A stretch of DNA of 6,915 bases from an uncultured Saprospiraceae bacterium (GTDB lineage Bacteria; Bacteroidota; Bacteroidia; Chitinophagales; Saprospiraceae). Positions 1 through 6,457 of this stretch are shown here, piece by piece (within the stretch, counting starts at the first letter, position 1; each line of letters begins with the position of its first letter). The stretch covers positions 1 to 6,915 of the forward strand of contig CAKZUM010000686.1 of NCBI GenBank assembly GCA_937921525.1, given 5' to 3'. Below the pieces are notes generated by a model. That model searched no databases and was not told the DNA's origin. It worked only from the letters and a program-made list of their open reading frames with translations. The position numbers and the translations under genes are program-made.

Positions 1-3000
1 CCTTATCACGAGAATAAAGATAATTATATTACTGGCCTAGCATCGGGTGTGTATAAAAACCTAACAGTAATTGACGGGAATAATTGTAGAAAAAATAATG
101 GAGATATTATAATTGAAAAAGCAACCTGCCCAGCAGATCAGTCTACAGCAGATCAGTCTACAGCAGATCAGTCTACAGCGGATCAGCCTACAGCAGATCA
201 GCCTTGTAATTTAGAGGTTGATGCAGGGGGAGATCAAAAAATATGTGCTGGTAATAGTATTGATTTAGTAGCAGTAGCAAGTGGTGGTGCTTCTTGTACA
301 GGTACAAGAGGTACAAGTACATTGTCAGAAAGTAAGATGATTGCGAATTGGGATATGAATAACTGTAAGTCTTTTAGTGGAGATAATTCTAACTTTGATT
401 TTTCAGAATTAAATGCAGTAGAAAATATACTTTCTTGTGCAGATGTTTCCGTGAAAGGTTTATATGTTACAGGAAATGATGCAAAACACTCTTGTACAAA
501 TGATGCGTCTACAGGAGAGGCGGGGGATGCAGTATGTGTAGGTATGCCGAATATTGATTCTTTTAAAAATGATCATCCACAAGCAGTTCGTTTTGATATA
601 ACGATTGATCCATCGACAGGTATTTCAGGTATTACTAAATTACAATTTTCAGAATTAGCTCCAAAGAAATACTTTTGGTCTGCAACTGGCTATCAAGCTA
701 GAACTGGATATAATAACTACCCAACTAAATATGGTATTAGAGTATCAAAAAATGGACAGGAGATTTATAAAAAAATAGACCTATCTACTACTCAGTCGTG
801 GAGTGTTGAAGAATTTGATTTTAATAATGAAACAGCATTCATAACTTCTTCAAAGGCAGTTTATACTTTTGAATTATTAGCTTATGAATTAGTTGGAAAT
901 AGAGCGAAAGTTTCTGCATGGGATTTAGATGATATTAAAGTATATGGAGCTTGTGGTACTGCAACTAATACAACCAATACTGCTACTACTTATGAGTGGT
1001 CTAATGGAAGTACGGATGCTTCTATTCAGGCTACAGAGGCAGGTACTTATAGCGTAACTGCTACAGACTGTAATGGCTGTACAGCAACTGATGAAGTGGT
1101 TGTTAGTATGGATAATAGTGAAATAATAGTAAGTGCAAATGGTCTAATTGATTGTGCTAATACAAGTGTAATATTGCAGACATCAGGTGCCAGTTTAGCA
1201 ACCTACAAATGGTCAGGTCCAAATGGATTTAACGCTACTGAAGCTGCACCATCTGTATCTACCACTGGTACTTATGAATTAGTCGCTATCACTACAGATG
1301 GCTGTGAAGTAGAAGCAAGCGTGCAGGTAGAAGGCGATGATAGTGGCCCTAGTGCAGCAGTCTTGTCAGGAGGTCCATTTGAGTTTTGTGTAGGAAATGG
1401 AGAAGCAGATAATATAACAGCGGGTGCAATTAGAACAAGTGGCAATGCTGGTGCTTATACACAATGGGTCGTAACAGATGCGGAGGCAACAACAATTTTA
1501 GGTTTACCTAATAGCCCTTCTGATGTTGACTTTGATGGCGCAGGAACTGGAGCTTGTTTAATATGGTACTTGAGCCATGATGGTTCTTTGACAGGTGCGG
1601 CAGAAGGTGCACCAATCACAGATTTACAAGGATGTTTTAGCTTATCAAATTCTATTACTGTAAACAGAGTAGAATGTAATGAGTCAACATTGAGTATTAG
1701 TGATGTGGTCGTAAACGAAGAAGAAGGCATCGCTACACTAGATATTTGTTTAGACCAGCCAACGACTGAATTTGTATATGTTAGATATACGACTTCTGAT
1801 GATTCAGCTATTAAGAATCGAGACTATAAAGGACAAGCTAGTTATGCTTTTATTGTAGAAGGCGAACAGTGTGCAACAGTAAATTTTGATATAATAGATA
1901 ATGAAGTAGAAGAAGAAGAAGAAGTTTTTGTGGTTACTTTATCTACACCTTACAATGCAGTTATAGCTGATGGAGAAGGTACTGTAACCATCTTAGATAC
2001 AGATGCGCCAGTAGTAATAATTCCAGATCCGAAGTTGGCGATTGATGATGTGGCCGTATTTGAGGATGAGCAAATTACTATATTGACTATTTGTTCAGAT
2101 GCGATTTCTACTTTACCGATTACTGTTGCATTTAGTACGCTTAATGAAACGGCTGATGCAGGAAGTGATTACCAAGAGGCGGCAGGTATTGCTACTATCC
2201 CAGCAGGCATGAATTGTACAGAAATTGAGTTATCAATCATTGATGATAGGGAAGATGAAAGCGATGAGGTATTTGCTATTGAATTAAGTGATCCAACAAA
2301 TGCTATCCTTGCAGACGCTTTCGGAACAGTAACAATCTTAGATAATGATGAAGCAATTGTAGTACAACCAGTAGAGCTACCTTCATTAACGATTACAGAT
2401 GTTACGGTTAATGAAAATGAAGGATATGCACACTTACAAATTTGTTTAGATCAACCAGCGATCCAAGCAGTAACAGTAGATTGTATTACAGCAGATGGTA
2501 CAGCTATAGCAGGAGTTGATTATTTACAAACAGAAGATGTGGCGATTATTCCAGTTGGACAAATCTGTACACAGGCATCTTTTAAAATACTAGATGATTT
2601 TACAGCAGAGGAGACAGAGGTACTCTTCGTAAACTTAAGTAACGCTTCTAATGCGGTAATAGCAGATGAACAAGGAATGATTACTATTTTAGATAATGAC
2701 GAGATTGTAGTTGTTGAATGTCCCGAAATGAATGTCTATGAAGAAGATGGAAACATCATTATATCAGGTTTGGATGCACCAGTAGAGATTGTACAAATTA
2801 TGAACAGCTCTTTTGAAGTAGTTTTCCAATGTATGAATAATTGCGAAGCAACAGAAATTATCGAAAACTTACCTGCTGGTGATTATACCGTAAGAATTAA
2901 TTGTTACAATAATAGGTGGGGCTTACTTTGTACAGAAGAAACAAAAGTGACAATCCTTGAAGAGATCATACCGACTGCACCATTAACGTGTGCTGGCAAT

Positions 3001-3711
3001 ATTACAAATGGAGGTAGAATAGCTGGAGAGGAATCGTTCTGTGGTACTTACAATCCGACAGTAATTACTAGTGAGATTGCTGCTGCTGGTGGAGCGGAAT
3101 CAAGAGACATTGAATACTTATGGCTGGCATCTACAGTAGACTGTCCTAGTGAGGTCGAAGATCAAATACCAGGTGCAACAGGACCGACTTATGATCCAGG
3201 GCCAATCACAGAGACTACTTACTTTGTAAGATGTTCTAGAAGACTAGGTTGTACAGTTTGGGTAGAAAGTAATTGTATTGTGAAAGATGTATTTTGTCCA
3301 GATGGTAACTTGGAAAGTGCTGCAGATAGTCGAAATAAAATTGCTACAAGCAATACCACACTAAGTACGACAAAGCAAATGGACAAGACCTATATACAGA
3401 CAGGAAACAAATTAATAGATGAGCCTACGCAGGCAACTAATTTCAAGCAAGCGAAAGGTACTGATATTAATTTTTATCCTAATCCAGTAAGCGATGTTTT
3501 GATGGTTGACTTATCCGCTTTAGCTGGCCAAGCTGGTCAAGCATACTTAAGTAATCAAATGGGACAAGTTGTCAAGATGCTAGATTTAGAGGTAATTGAT
3601 GCGAGTCCTATACAGATACAAACGAATATATTATCTAGTGGATTGTACCACTTAACAATTGTAGTACAAGGAGAACTCGTGACTACTGAAAAAATTATGG
3701 TACAGCATTAG
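1..3711 (+). CDS. Large T9SS-exported multidomain adhesin-like protein with three Calx-beta domains, 5'-partial
   Basis: The frame is open from base 1 to the TAG at 3709-3711 (1236 codons seen). The GTG at 49 is internal, because the 16 codons before it read on as the end of an Ig/SprB-like repeat (ITGLASGVYKNLTV). Domains, counting residues from base 1: repeat end 1-43; TADQ-type linker 45-68; Ig-like domain 69-99 and 331-370, split by a beta-rich insert at about 100-330; second Ig-like 374-445; 'GGPFEFCVGNGEADN' module 451-560; Calx-beta at 561-668, 677-783 and 793-900; Cys-rich beta module 901-990; Ig-like module with DQIPGATGPTYDPG 991-1102; polar linker 1103-1154; type A T9SS sorting domain 1155-1236 (FYPNPVSDVL, then GLYHLTIVVQGE, ending in MVQH). 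From family knowledge, Calx-beta domains bind Ca2+ and type A tails direct export by T9SS and surface attachment or release. I infer an extracellular adhesin or matrix protein. No enzymatic motif is seen. Ligand and full length are unknown. Confidence 0.9.
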   Translation, partial: PYHENKDNYITGLASGVYKNLTVIDGNNCRKNNGDIIIEKATCPADQSTADQSTADQSTADQPTADQPCNLEVDAGGDQKICAGNSIDLVAVASGGASCTGTRGTSTLSESKMIANWDMNNCKSFSGDNSNFDFSELNAVENILSCADVSVKGLYVTGNDAKHSCTNDASTGEAGDAVCVGMPNIDSFKNDHPQAVRFDITIDPSTGISGITKLQFSELAPKKYFWSATGYQARTGYNNYPTKYGIRVSKNGQEIYKKIDLSTTQSWSVEEFDFNNETAFITSSKAVYTFELLAYELVGNRAKVSAWDLDDIKVYGACGTATNTTNTATTYEWSNGSTDASIQATEAGTYSVTATDCNGCTATDEVVVSMDNSEIIVSANGLIDCANTSVILQTSGASLATYKWSGPNGFNATEAAPSVSTTGTYELVAITTDGCEVEASVQVEGDDSGPSAAVLSGGPFEFCVGNGEADNITAGAIRTSGNAGAYTQWVVTDAEATTILGLPNSPSDVDFDGAGTGACLIWYLSHDGSLTGAAEGAPITDLQGCFSLSNSITVNRVECNESTLSISDVVVNEEEGIATLDICLDQPTTEFVYVRYTTSDDSAIKNRDYKGQASYAFIVEGEQCATVNFDIIDNEVEEEEEVFVVTLSTPYNAVIADGEGTVTILDTDAPVVIIPDPKLAIDDVAVFEDEQITILTICSDAISTLPITVAFSTLNETADAGSDYQEAAGIATIPAGMNCTEIELSIIDDREDESDEVFAIELSDPTNAILADAFGTVTILDNDEAIVVQPVELPSLTITDVTVNENEGYAHLQICLDQPAIQAVTVDCITADGTAIAGVDYLQTEDVAIIPVGQICTQASFKILDDFTAEETEVLFVNLSNASNAVIADEQGMITILDNDEIVVVECPEMNVYEEDGNIIISGLDAPVEIVQIMNSSFEVVFQCMNNCEATEIIENLPAGDYTVRINCYNNRWGLLCTEETKVTILEEIIPTAPLTCAGNITNGGRIAGEESFCGTYNPTVITSEIAAAGGAESRDIEYLWLASTVDCPSEVEDQIPGATGPTYDPGPITETTYFVRCSRRLGCTVWVESNCIVKDVFCPDGNLESAADSRNKIATSNTTLSTTKQMDKTYIQTGNKLIDEPTQATNFKQAKGTDINFYPNPVSDVLMVDLSALAGQAGQAYLSNQMGQVVKMLDLEVIDASPIQIQTNILSSGLYHLTIVVQGELVTTEKIMVQH
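133..204 (+). repeat. 15-bp in-frame tandem repeat (ADQST/ADQPT linker)
   Basis: There are 4.8 copies of a 15-bp unit, GCAGATCAGTCTACA. The first three copies (133-147, 148-162, 163-177) are identical. The fourth (178-192) has GCG for GCA and CCT for TCT, and the last, partial copy (193-204) keeps the CCT. It encodes ADQST three times, then ADQPT and ADQP, as a hydrophilic linker between the preceding repeat and the next Ig-like domain. Because 15 is divisible by 3, slippage would change linker length without breaking the frame. Confidence 0.95.
298..990 (+). other. Beta-rich domain inserted within an Ig-like domain
   Basis: The Ig-like domain opens at 205 (VDAGGDQKICAGNSIDL...ASGGA) and its usual continuation, TYEWSNGSTDASI...YSVTATDCNGCTATDEVVV, appears only from about 988. 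Between them lie about 230 residues with their own character: ANWDMNNC near the start, HSCTNDAS and AVCVGM in the middle, then YGIRVSKNGQEIYKK and, near the end, FELLAYELVGN and SAWDLDDIKVYGACG. The alternating hydrophobic pattern and the WDLDDI ending suggest a jelly-roll beta-sandwich (LamG/CBM-like fold, inference). I recall similar free-standing modules in Saprospiraceae surface proteins but cannot assign a Pfam name. Boundaries are approximate. Confidence 0.6.
1351..1680 (+). other. 'GGPFEFC' Bacteroidota surface-protein module
   Basis: About 110 residues run from SAAVLSGGPFEFCVGNGEAD through QWVVTD...ILGLP and VDFDGAGTGACLIWYLS to DLQGCFSLSNSITVNR. I recognise this pattern as a recurring module of large Saprospiraceae and flavobacterial secreted proteins, where it lies next to Ig-like and Calx-beta repeats. 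Its function is not known to me. Three cysteines (FCVG, GACLIW, GCFSL) look structural. The call rests on motif recall, not a database search. Confidence 0.55.
1681..2700 (+). repeat. Three tandem Calx-beta domains within the adhesin
   Basis: Units lie at about 1681-2004, 2029-2349 and 2377-2700. Each shows the Calx-beta signature in order: an opening strand with acidic residues (ISDVVVNEEEG, IDDVAVFEDEQ, ITDVTVNENEG), the RDY/SDY/VDY turn, an acidic Ca2+-binding stretch (IIDNEVEEEEEVF, IIDDREDESDEVF, ILDDFTAEETEVLF), then NAVIAD or NAILAD and the closing TILDTD/TILDND. Each also has a Cys pair exactly 41 residues apart (codons at 1747/1870, 2092/2215 and 2443/2566), which is not part of the standard Calx-beta signature. 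The repeats are diverged at DNA level, so recent duplication is unlikely. Short proline- or valine-rich linkers separate them. Confidence 0.9.
3463..3708 (+). other. Type A T9SS C-terminal sorting domain
   Basis: The last 82 residues fit the Por_Secre_tail (TIGR04183) pattern: INFYPNPVSDVLMVDLS, a central strand pair around AYLSNQMGQVVK, then SSGLYHLTIVVQGE and a final TTEKIMVQH. From family knowledge, this domain takes the protein across the outer membrane through T9SS and is usually removed by PorU at the surface. A Thr/Lys/Gln-rich linker with no predicted fold (3307-3462) precedes it. Confidence 0.93.
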
Positions 3712-3787
3712 TAATTTTAATGCCCCCTCTTATCCTCTTCTTTATTGGTTCCGTTATAGAAATGATGGAATCTATTTAGATATCTTT

Positions 3788-3825
3788 AAAGAGTAGCTCC
3801 ACATGCTAGGAGTTGCTCTTTTTTT
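3788..3825 (+). terminator. Rho-independent terminator after the adhesin gene
   Basis: A 13-bp stem forms between AAAGAGTAGCTCC (3788-3800) and GGAGTTGCTCTTT (3809-3821) around an 8-nt loop. It has two G-U wobbles and otherwise full pairing, and a run of seven T (3819-3825) overlaps the 3' arm. It lies 76 bp after the stop codon at 3711, so it most likely ends the adhesin transcript. The 3' untranslated stretch before it contains a pyrimidine run (about 3722-3744). Confidence 0.9.
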
Positions 3826-4211
3826 GTTGAAAATTGTCACAGATAATTCTAAAATTTCTTTTTTATTATAAAAGAATCATAGACTGTTCTTTTTTTAGGT
3901 GAAAAAAATCTAATCTTAGTAAAGAAGGAGTTCATTTTTTTACTTAAACTAAAAAAATAATCTGCTAGTGACAAGGATTAAATACGATAAAGGGCTTATA
4001 TTATTTCTCGAATTTCAAATTAAATAAATAAAATTTGATCTTATTTTGATACTTTAATTTTTCTTCTTTAGAAGAAAAAACTTGGTTTAAAATTGATAAA
4101 CAAAAGCTTATAAAATCATAAAAAACAGATAATAGATAGTTTATATTTAAAGTGTTTGTAATTCCATTAATTTTAAGAAAATGTTTGTTTTTTTGAGCAT
4201 GATTTTTGCCT
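3826..4211. other. AT-rich intergenic stretch, no gene seen
   Basis: About 390 bp of very AT-rich DNA with many T and A homopolymers and frequent stops. I find no coding region, tRNA or convincing structured RNA. Short AT-only inverted repeats occur (for example 3856-3862 with 3870-3876) but are too weak to call. It may simply be spacer, or it may hold regulatory sites upstream of the promoter proposed at 4212. Confidence 0.5.
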
Positions 4212-4219
4212 TATTTTTG
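4184..4219 (+). promoter_or_regulatory. Candidate Bacteroidota-type promoter for the second transcription unit
   Basis: TATTTTTG at 4212-4219 matches the Bacteroidota -7 consensus TAnnTTTG exactly. Possible -33 TTTG elements lie at 4192-4195 (16-bp gap) and 4184-4187 (24-bp gap), and neither has the ideal spacing of about 19-21. It is the only full TAnnTTTG match I found between the terminator and the next gene. Transcription would start near 4226, leaving a leader of about 170 nt. In such AT-rich DNA a chance match is possible. Confidence 0.35.
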
Positions 4220-4250
4220 ATGTAGAAAGATAAGAATTAATTTTTTCGAT

Positions 4251-4393
4251 AACCCTTCCTATTCAAATCTCTACTCTTTCTTTTTTCTGACCTCTCGATT
4301 CCTCCTTTTTTATCCAACCCCTCCGACCCTCCAAAAGTCTCCCACATTTTAAACAAATACTAAAACATCATTCCTCTCAAAAACAATTACATT
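4251..4393 (+). promoter_or_regulatory. Pyrimidine-rich, G-depleted 5' leader
   Basis: Only four G residues (4289, 4297, 4325, 4337) occur between 4251 and 4393, and none between 4338 and 4395. The upstream half is C/T-rich (for example CCCTTCCT, CCTCCTTTTTT, CCCCTCCGACCCTCC) and the last 50 nt are A/C/T. Such an RNA can form almost no internal structure, which fits the Bacteroidota mode of initiation, where an unstructured A-rich region replaces a Shine-Dalgarno sequence. A specific regulatory role is not shown. Confidence 0.4.
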
Positions 4394-6373
4394 TTGAAAA
4401 AATGCTATCAAATGGTTCGCAATACTTTACTGCTACTGCTCTGTAGTTTTAATTTATTAGTGCCTGCAACTGCTGAAGAGATAGATTTGATTTTAGATGG
4501 GCAATTAGATTGCGCTACTCAAAATTATTGTGTCTCCATTCAGCTCCAATCAGTTAATAAAGAACTAAGTATCGGCACTTCTTCTATTTTTCTGAAATAC
4601 AATAAGGAGGCTTTATCTTTTTTAGAATATACATCAAAACAATTTGACGGTAGTAGTCAGTGCATTCAAGATGTTGCCTCTGCTTGGGATATACAAACCT
4701 ACGATGCTACCTCCGCACCGGGCTTTTTTAATCTAACGATGACTTTGGTGTCAAATGATTTCAGTTGTCCTAAAGTACATAAAGAGGCAGTTGAAGTAGG
4801 AATTATTTGCTTTGACATAGTAGATGAAAAAAAGAATCCAGGCATTAAAGCACTTAATAATAATACTAGCTTTAATAGTAGTGATCCTAACACAGGTGCC
4901 AATCTAATTGGTGTGAAAAATACAACTACTATTAACGGTCCAAAGGAACTTCAGTGTGAAACAGAAGATCTGTCAGACTGTGCATCCAAAAAAGAATTAT
5001 GGGAAGAAACAGAAATTGTTCTAATGATAGAAAATTGTGAGGAACTAGCGAATTTCTGTACAGGTGTACCTTATAACAATGCCAAAGTATATGATTTTGA
5101 AATCAATGAAATAAGCACAGAAGATATAGACAGATGTGAAACGGGAGAAACCAGTTTCTTTTACACTTATTCTTCTTTATTGAAATTAGAAAAAGAAGGT
5201 GATTTTGAAGTGGCAGATTGGACAGTAGAAGGAGTTTCTCATAGTGGTACTTTTAGCAATACGAACGAGTTAATAGAATTACTTGGGAAGTGGGATGCTA
5301 AAGGTGAATGGTCCATTGATGAAAAGATGAATACCATCTCAGGAGGCGATTCTGAACAATCTTATGGAGCTATTAAGATTAAAAATCTGACATCTGATTT
5401 GTCTATATTAATGGGGCTTAATAAAAAAGTAAGTGCAGCAGCTGCGAGTTTGTTATTGCCAGAAGGAACACATCAGATAAGAGCGACTAATCACTACACA
5501 AAATGTGAAGATAGAATAGCGGTAAAAGTAATTTGTGCAGAACCTGTAGTGAGTGCAGAAGAAAGAGTTGACCAACAAATTGATCGACTGCTAGTGACTG
5601 CGTCTGATACTCTATGGTGTTTAGATCATTTGATTGCAGCAGATGATTTTATAGAAAATTGTACAGAGGTCGAAGGGCAACATTCAGAAATTCGTATTGA
5701 TAATCAAACACATTGTATGTCGGTATTGGCTAATACAGATGGAACAGATGTATATTGTTTATTTGTTTGCGACCAAGAAGATAATTGCAGAACACTTGAA
5801 TTAGAAATAAGAATAGAGGAGAGCCACAATCCAAATCTAAGAGATGATTTCGTAACCGTAATGATGAATAACAATTCTATTATCCAAGTAAGAGATAATG
5901 ATGTAATCAATGGTGATATATTAGAATTTGGTGTGCCACCAATACAACAGATGGATGGAACAATTGATGTAGCGCATGATGATGTTCAAATTATCTATAC
6001 GCCTCCTTACGAGGTGTGTGGTGTGCAAGACAGTTTCCAATATTTCATAGCAAACCACAAAGGTAAAGGAGTGGCAACGGTGAAGGTAGATATTTTGTGC
6101 GAAGAATTAACGGTCTTTTCAGGATTCTCTCCTAATGGTGACGGCATTAATGACTACTTTAAAATACTAGGTATTGAGAATTTTGAAGAAAGTGAAGTGT
6201 ATATTTTTAATAGTAGAGGAAATGAAGTTTACAGTAAAAGAGGATACCGAAATGAAGATGGATGGGACGGAACATGGAAAGGAAGAAATCTTCCAGACGG
6301 AACCTATTTTTATATGGTTTCAGTTGGCGAAGGTCGACAACCAACAAGTGGTTATGTTCAAGTACAACGATAA
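4394..6373 (+). CDS. Secreted multidomain surface protein with cohesin-like N-terminus and type B (gliding-motility-associated) T9SS tail
   Basis: With the TTG start at 4394 the protein has 659 residues. The in-frame ATG at 4412 (residue 7) is a real alternative that still leaves a short signal peptide. Signal peptide: basic MKK...VR, core LLLLLCSFNLLV, likely cleavage after PATA (residue 27). Domains: 30-185 cohesin-like beta-sandwich (YCVSIQLQSV, SSIFLKYNKEALSFLEY, FDIVDEKKNPG); 196-383 Cys-flanked beta module (FFYTYSSL, DWTVEGVSHSGTFS, WSIDEKMNTISGGD, LPEGTHQIRA); 384-482 Cys-rich module ending VYCLFVCDQEDNCRTLEL; 483-571 Big_9-like Ig domain (DNDVINGD, IIYTPP, CGVQDSFQYFIANHKG); 572-659 CHU_C/TIGR04131-type sorting domain (FSPNGDGINDYF, IFNSRGNEVYSK, DGWDGTWKGR, LPDGTYFYMV). 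No catalytic motif is visible. From family knowledge, type B tails mark T9SS cargo such as SprB-like adhesins. Its exact role is unknown. The 84-bp gap to the next gene, without a terminator, suggests co-transcription. Confidence 0.88.
   Translation: MKKCYQMVRNTLLLLLCSFNLLVPATAEEIDLILDGQLDCATQNYCVSIQLQSVNKELSIGTSSIFLKYNKEALSFLEYTSKQFDGSSQCIQDVASAWDIQTYDATSAPGFFNLTMTLVSNDFSCPKVHKEAVEVGIICFDIVDEKKNPGIKALNNNTSFNSSDPNTGANLIGVKNTTTINGPKELQCETEDLSDCASKKELWEETEIVLMIENCEELANFCTGVPYNNAKVYDFEINEISTEDIDRCETGETSFFYTYSSLLKLEKEGDFEVADWTVEGVSHSGTFSNTNELIELLGKWDAKGEWSIDEKMNTISGGDSEQSYGAIKIKNLTSDLSILMGLNKKVSAAAASLLLPEGTHQIRATNHYTKCEDRIAVKVICAEPVVSAEERVDQQIDRLLVTASDTLWCLDHLIAADDFIENCTEVEGQHSEIRIDNQTHCMSVLANTDGTDVYCLFVCDQEDNCRTLELEIRIEESHNPNLRDDFVTVMMNNNSIIQVRDNDVINGDILEFGVPPIQQMDGTIDVAHDDVQIIYTPPYEVCGVQDSFQYFIANHKGKGVATVKVDILCEELTVFSGFSPNGDGINDYFKILGIENFEESEVYIFNSRGNEVYSKRGYRNEDGWDGTWKGRNLPDGTYFYMVSVGEGRQPTSGYVQVQR
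6107..6370 (+). other. Type B T9SS C-terminal domain (CHU_C)
   Basis: The final 88 residues carry the hallmark FSPNGDGINDYFKI, followed by VYIFNSRGNEVYSK, DGWDGTWKG and LPDGTYFYMV, ending GYVQVQR directly before the TAA. This matches the gliding-motility-associated C-terminal domain family and differs clearly from the type A tail of the upstream gene. In Flavobacterium, export of type B cargo is known to depend on a dedicated PorP/SprF-like partner. No such gene is in the window. Confidence 0.93.
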
Positions 6374-6457
6374 GTAAAACCAAATAAATAGAAATACTTA
6401 CTTCCATATCCCTCGTAATTTATCACTCATTCCCCTCCTAGAATAAGCACAACACCA
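6374..6457 (+). promoter_or_regulatory. Intergenic leader, G-poor, no terminator
   Basis: The 84-bp spacer contains no TAnnTTTG promoter and no stem with a T-run. It has only five G residues and a pyrimidine stretch (CATTCCCCTCC, about 6428-6438) like the leader of the upstream gene, followed by an A/C-rich run (AGCACAACACCA) just before the ATG. Read-through from the upstream gene is the simplest explanation. Confidence 0.35.

Noticed and set aside
1455..1730. Minus-strand open frame of 91 codons
   Set aside because: It lies wholly antisense to the adhesin in its module/Calx-beta junction, has no recognisable domain, and the + strand product is clearly real.
3856..3876. TTCTTTT/AAAAGAA inverted repeat
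   Set aside because: A short stem with a single G-C pair in AT-rich DNA. It is expected by chance and lies just after a far better terminator.
3923..3930. AGAAGGAG, a Shine-Dalgarno-like sequence
   Set aside because: No ATG, GTG or TTG follows at a usable distance, and Bacteroidota rarely rely on such sites.
4085..4101. GTTTA...TAAAC inverted repeat as a possible operator
   Set aside because: Only 5 bp per arm in AT-rich sequence, with no second copy nearby.
4402..4446. ATG at 4402 as a start for the second gene
   Set aside because: It is in another frame and meets a TAG after 14 codons. The signal-peptide frame is set by TTG 4394 or ATG 4412.
4699..4902. Minus-strand open frame of 67 codons within the second gene
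   Set aside because: Antisense shadow of a domain-bearing CDS. Its hydrophobic start is the complement of acidic and polar codons.
5704..5910. Minus-strand open frame of 68 codons
   Set aside because: Antisense shadow of the Cys-rich and Big_9-like region of the second gene, with no promoter or ribosome-binding context.
6371..6400. TAAGTA/TACTTA inverted repeat as a terminator for the second gene
   Set aside because: The stem is 6 bp with a long loop, almost no G-C pairs and no following T-run.
6174..6407. Overlapping frames at the end of the second gene (+ strand 6174-6377 and - strand 6207-6407)
   Set aside because: Both overlap the highly characteristic CHU_C sorting domain, whose frame is certain. 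Their own products show only biased composition.
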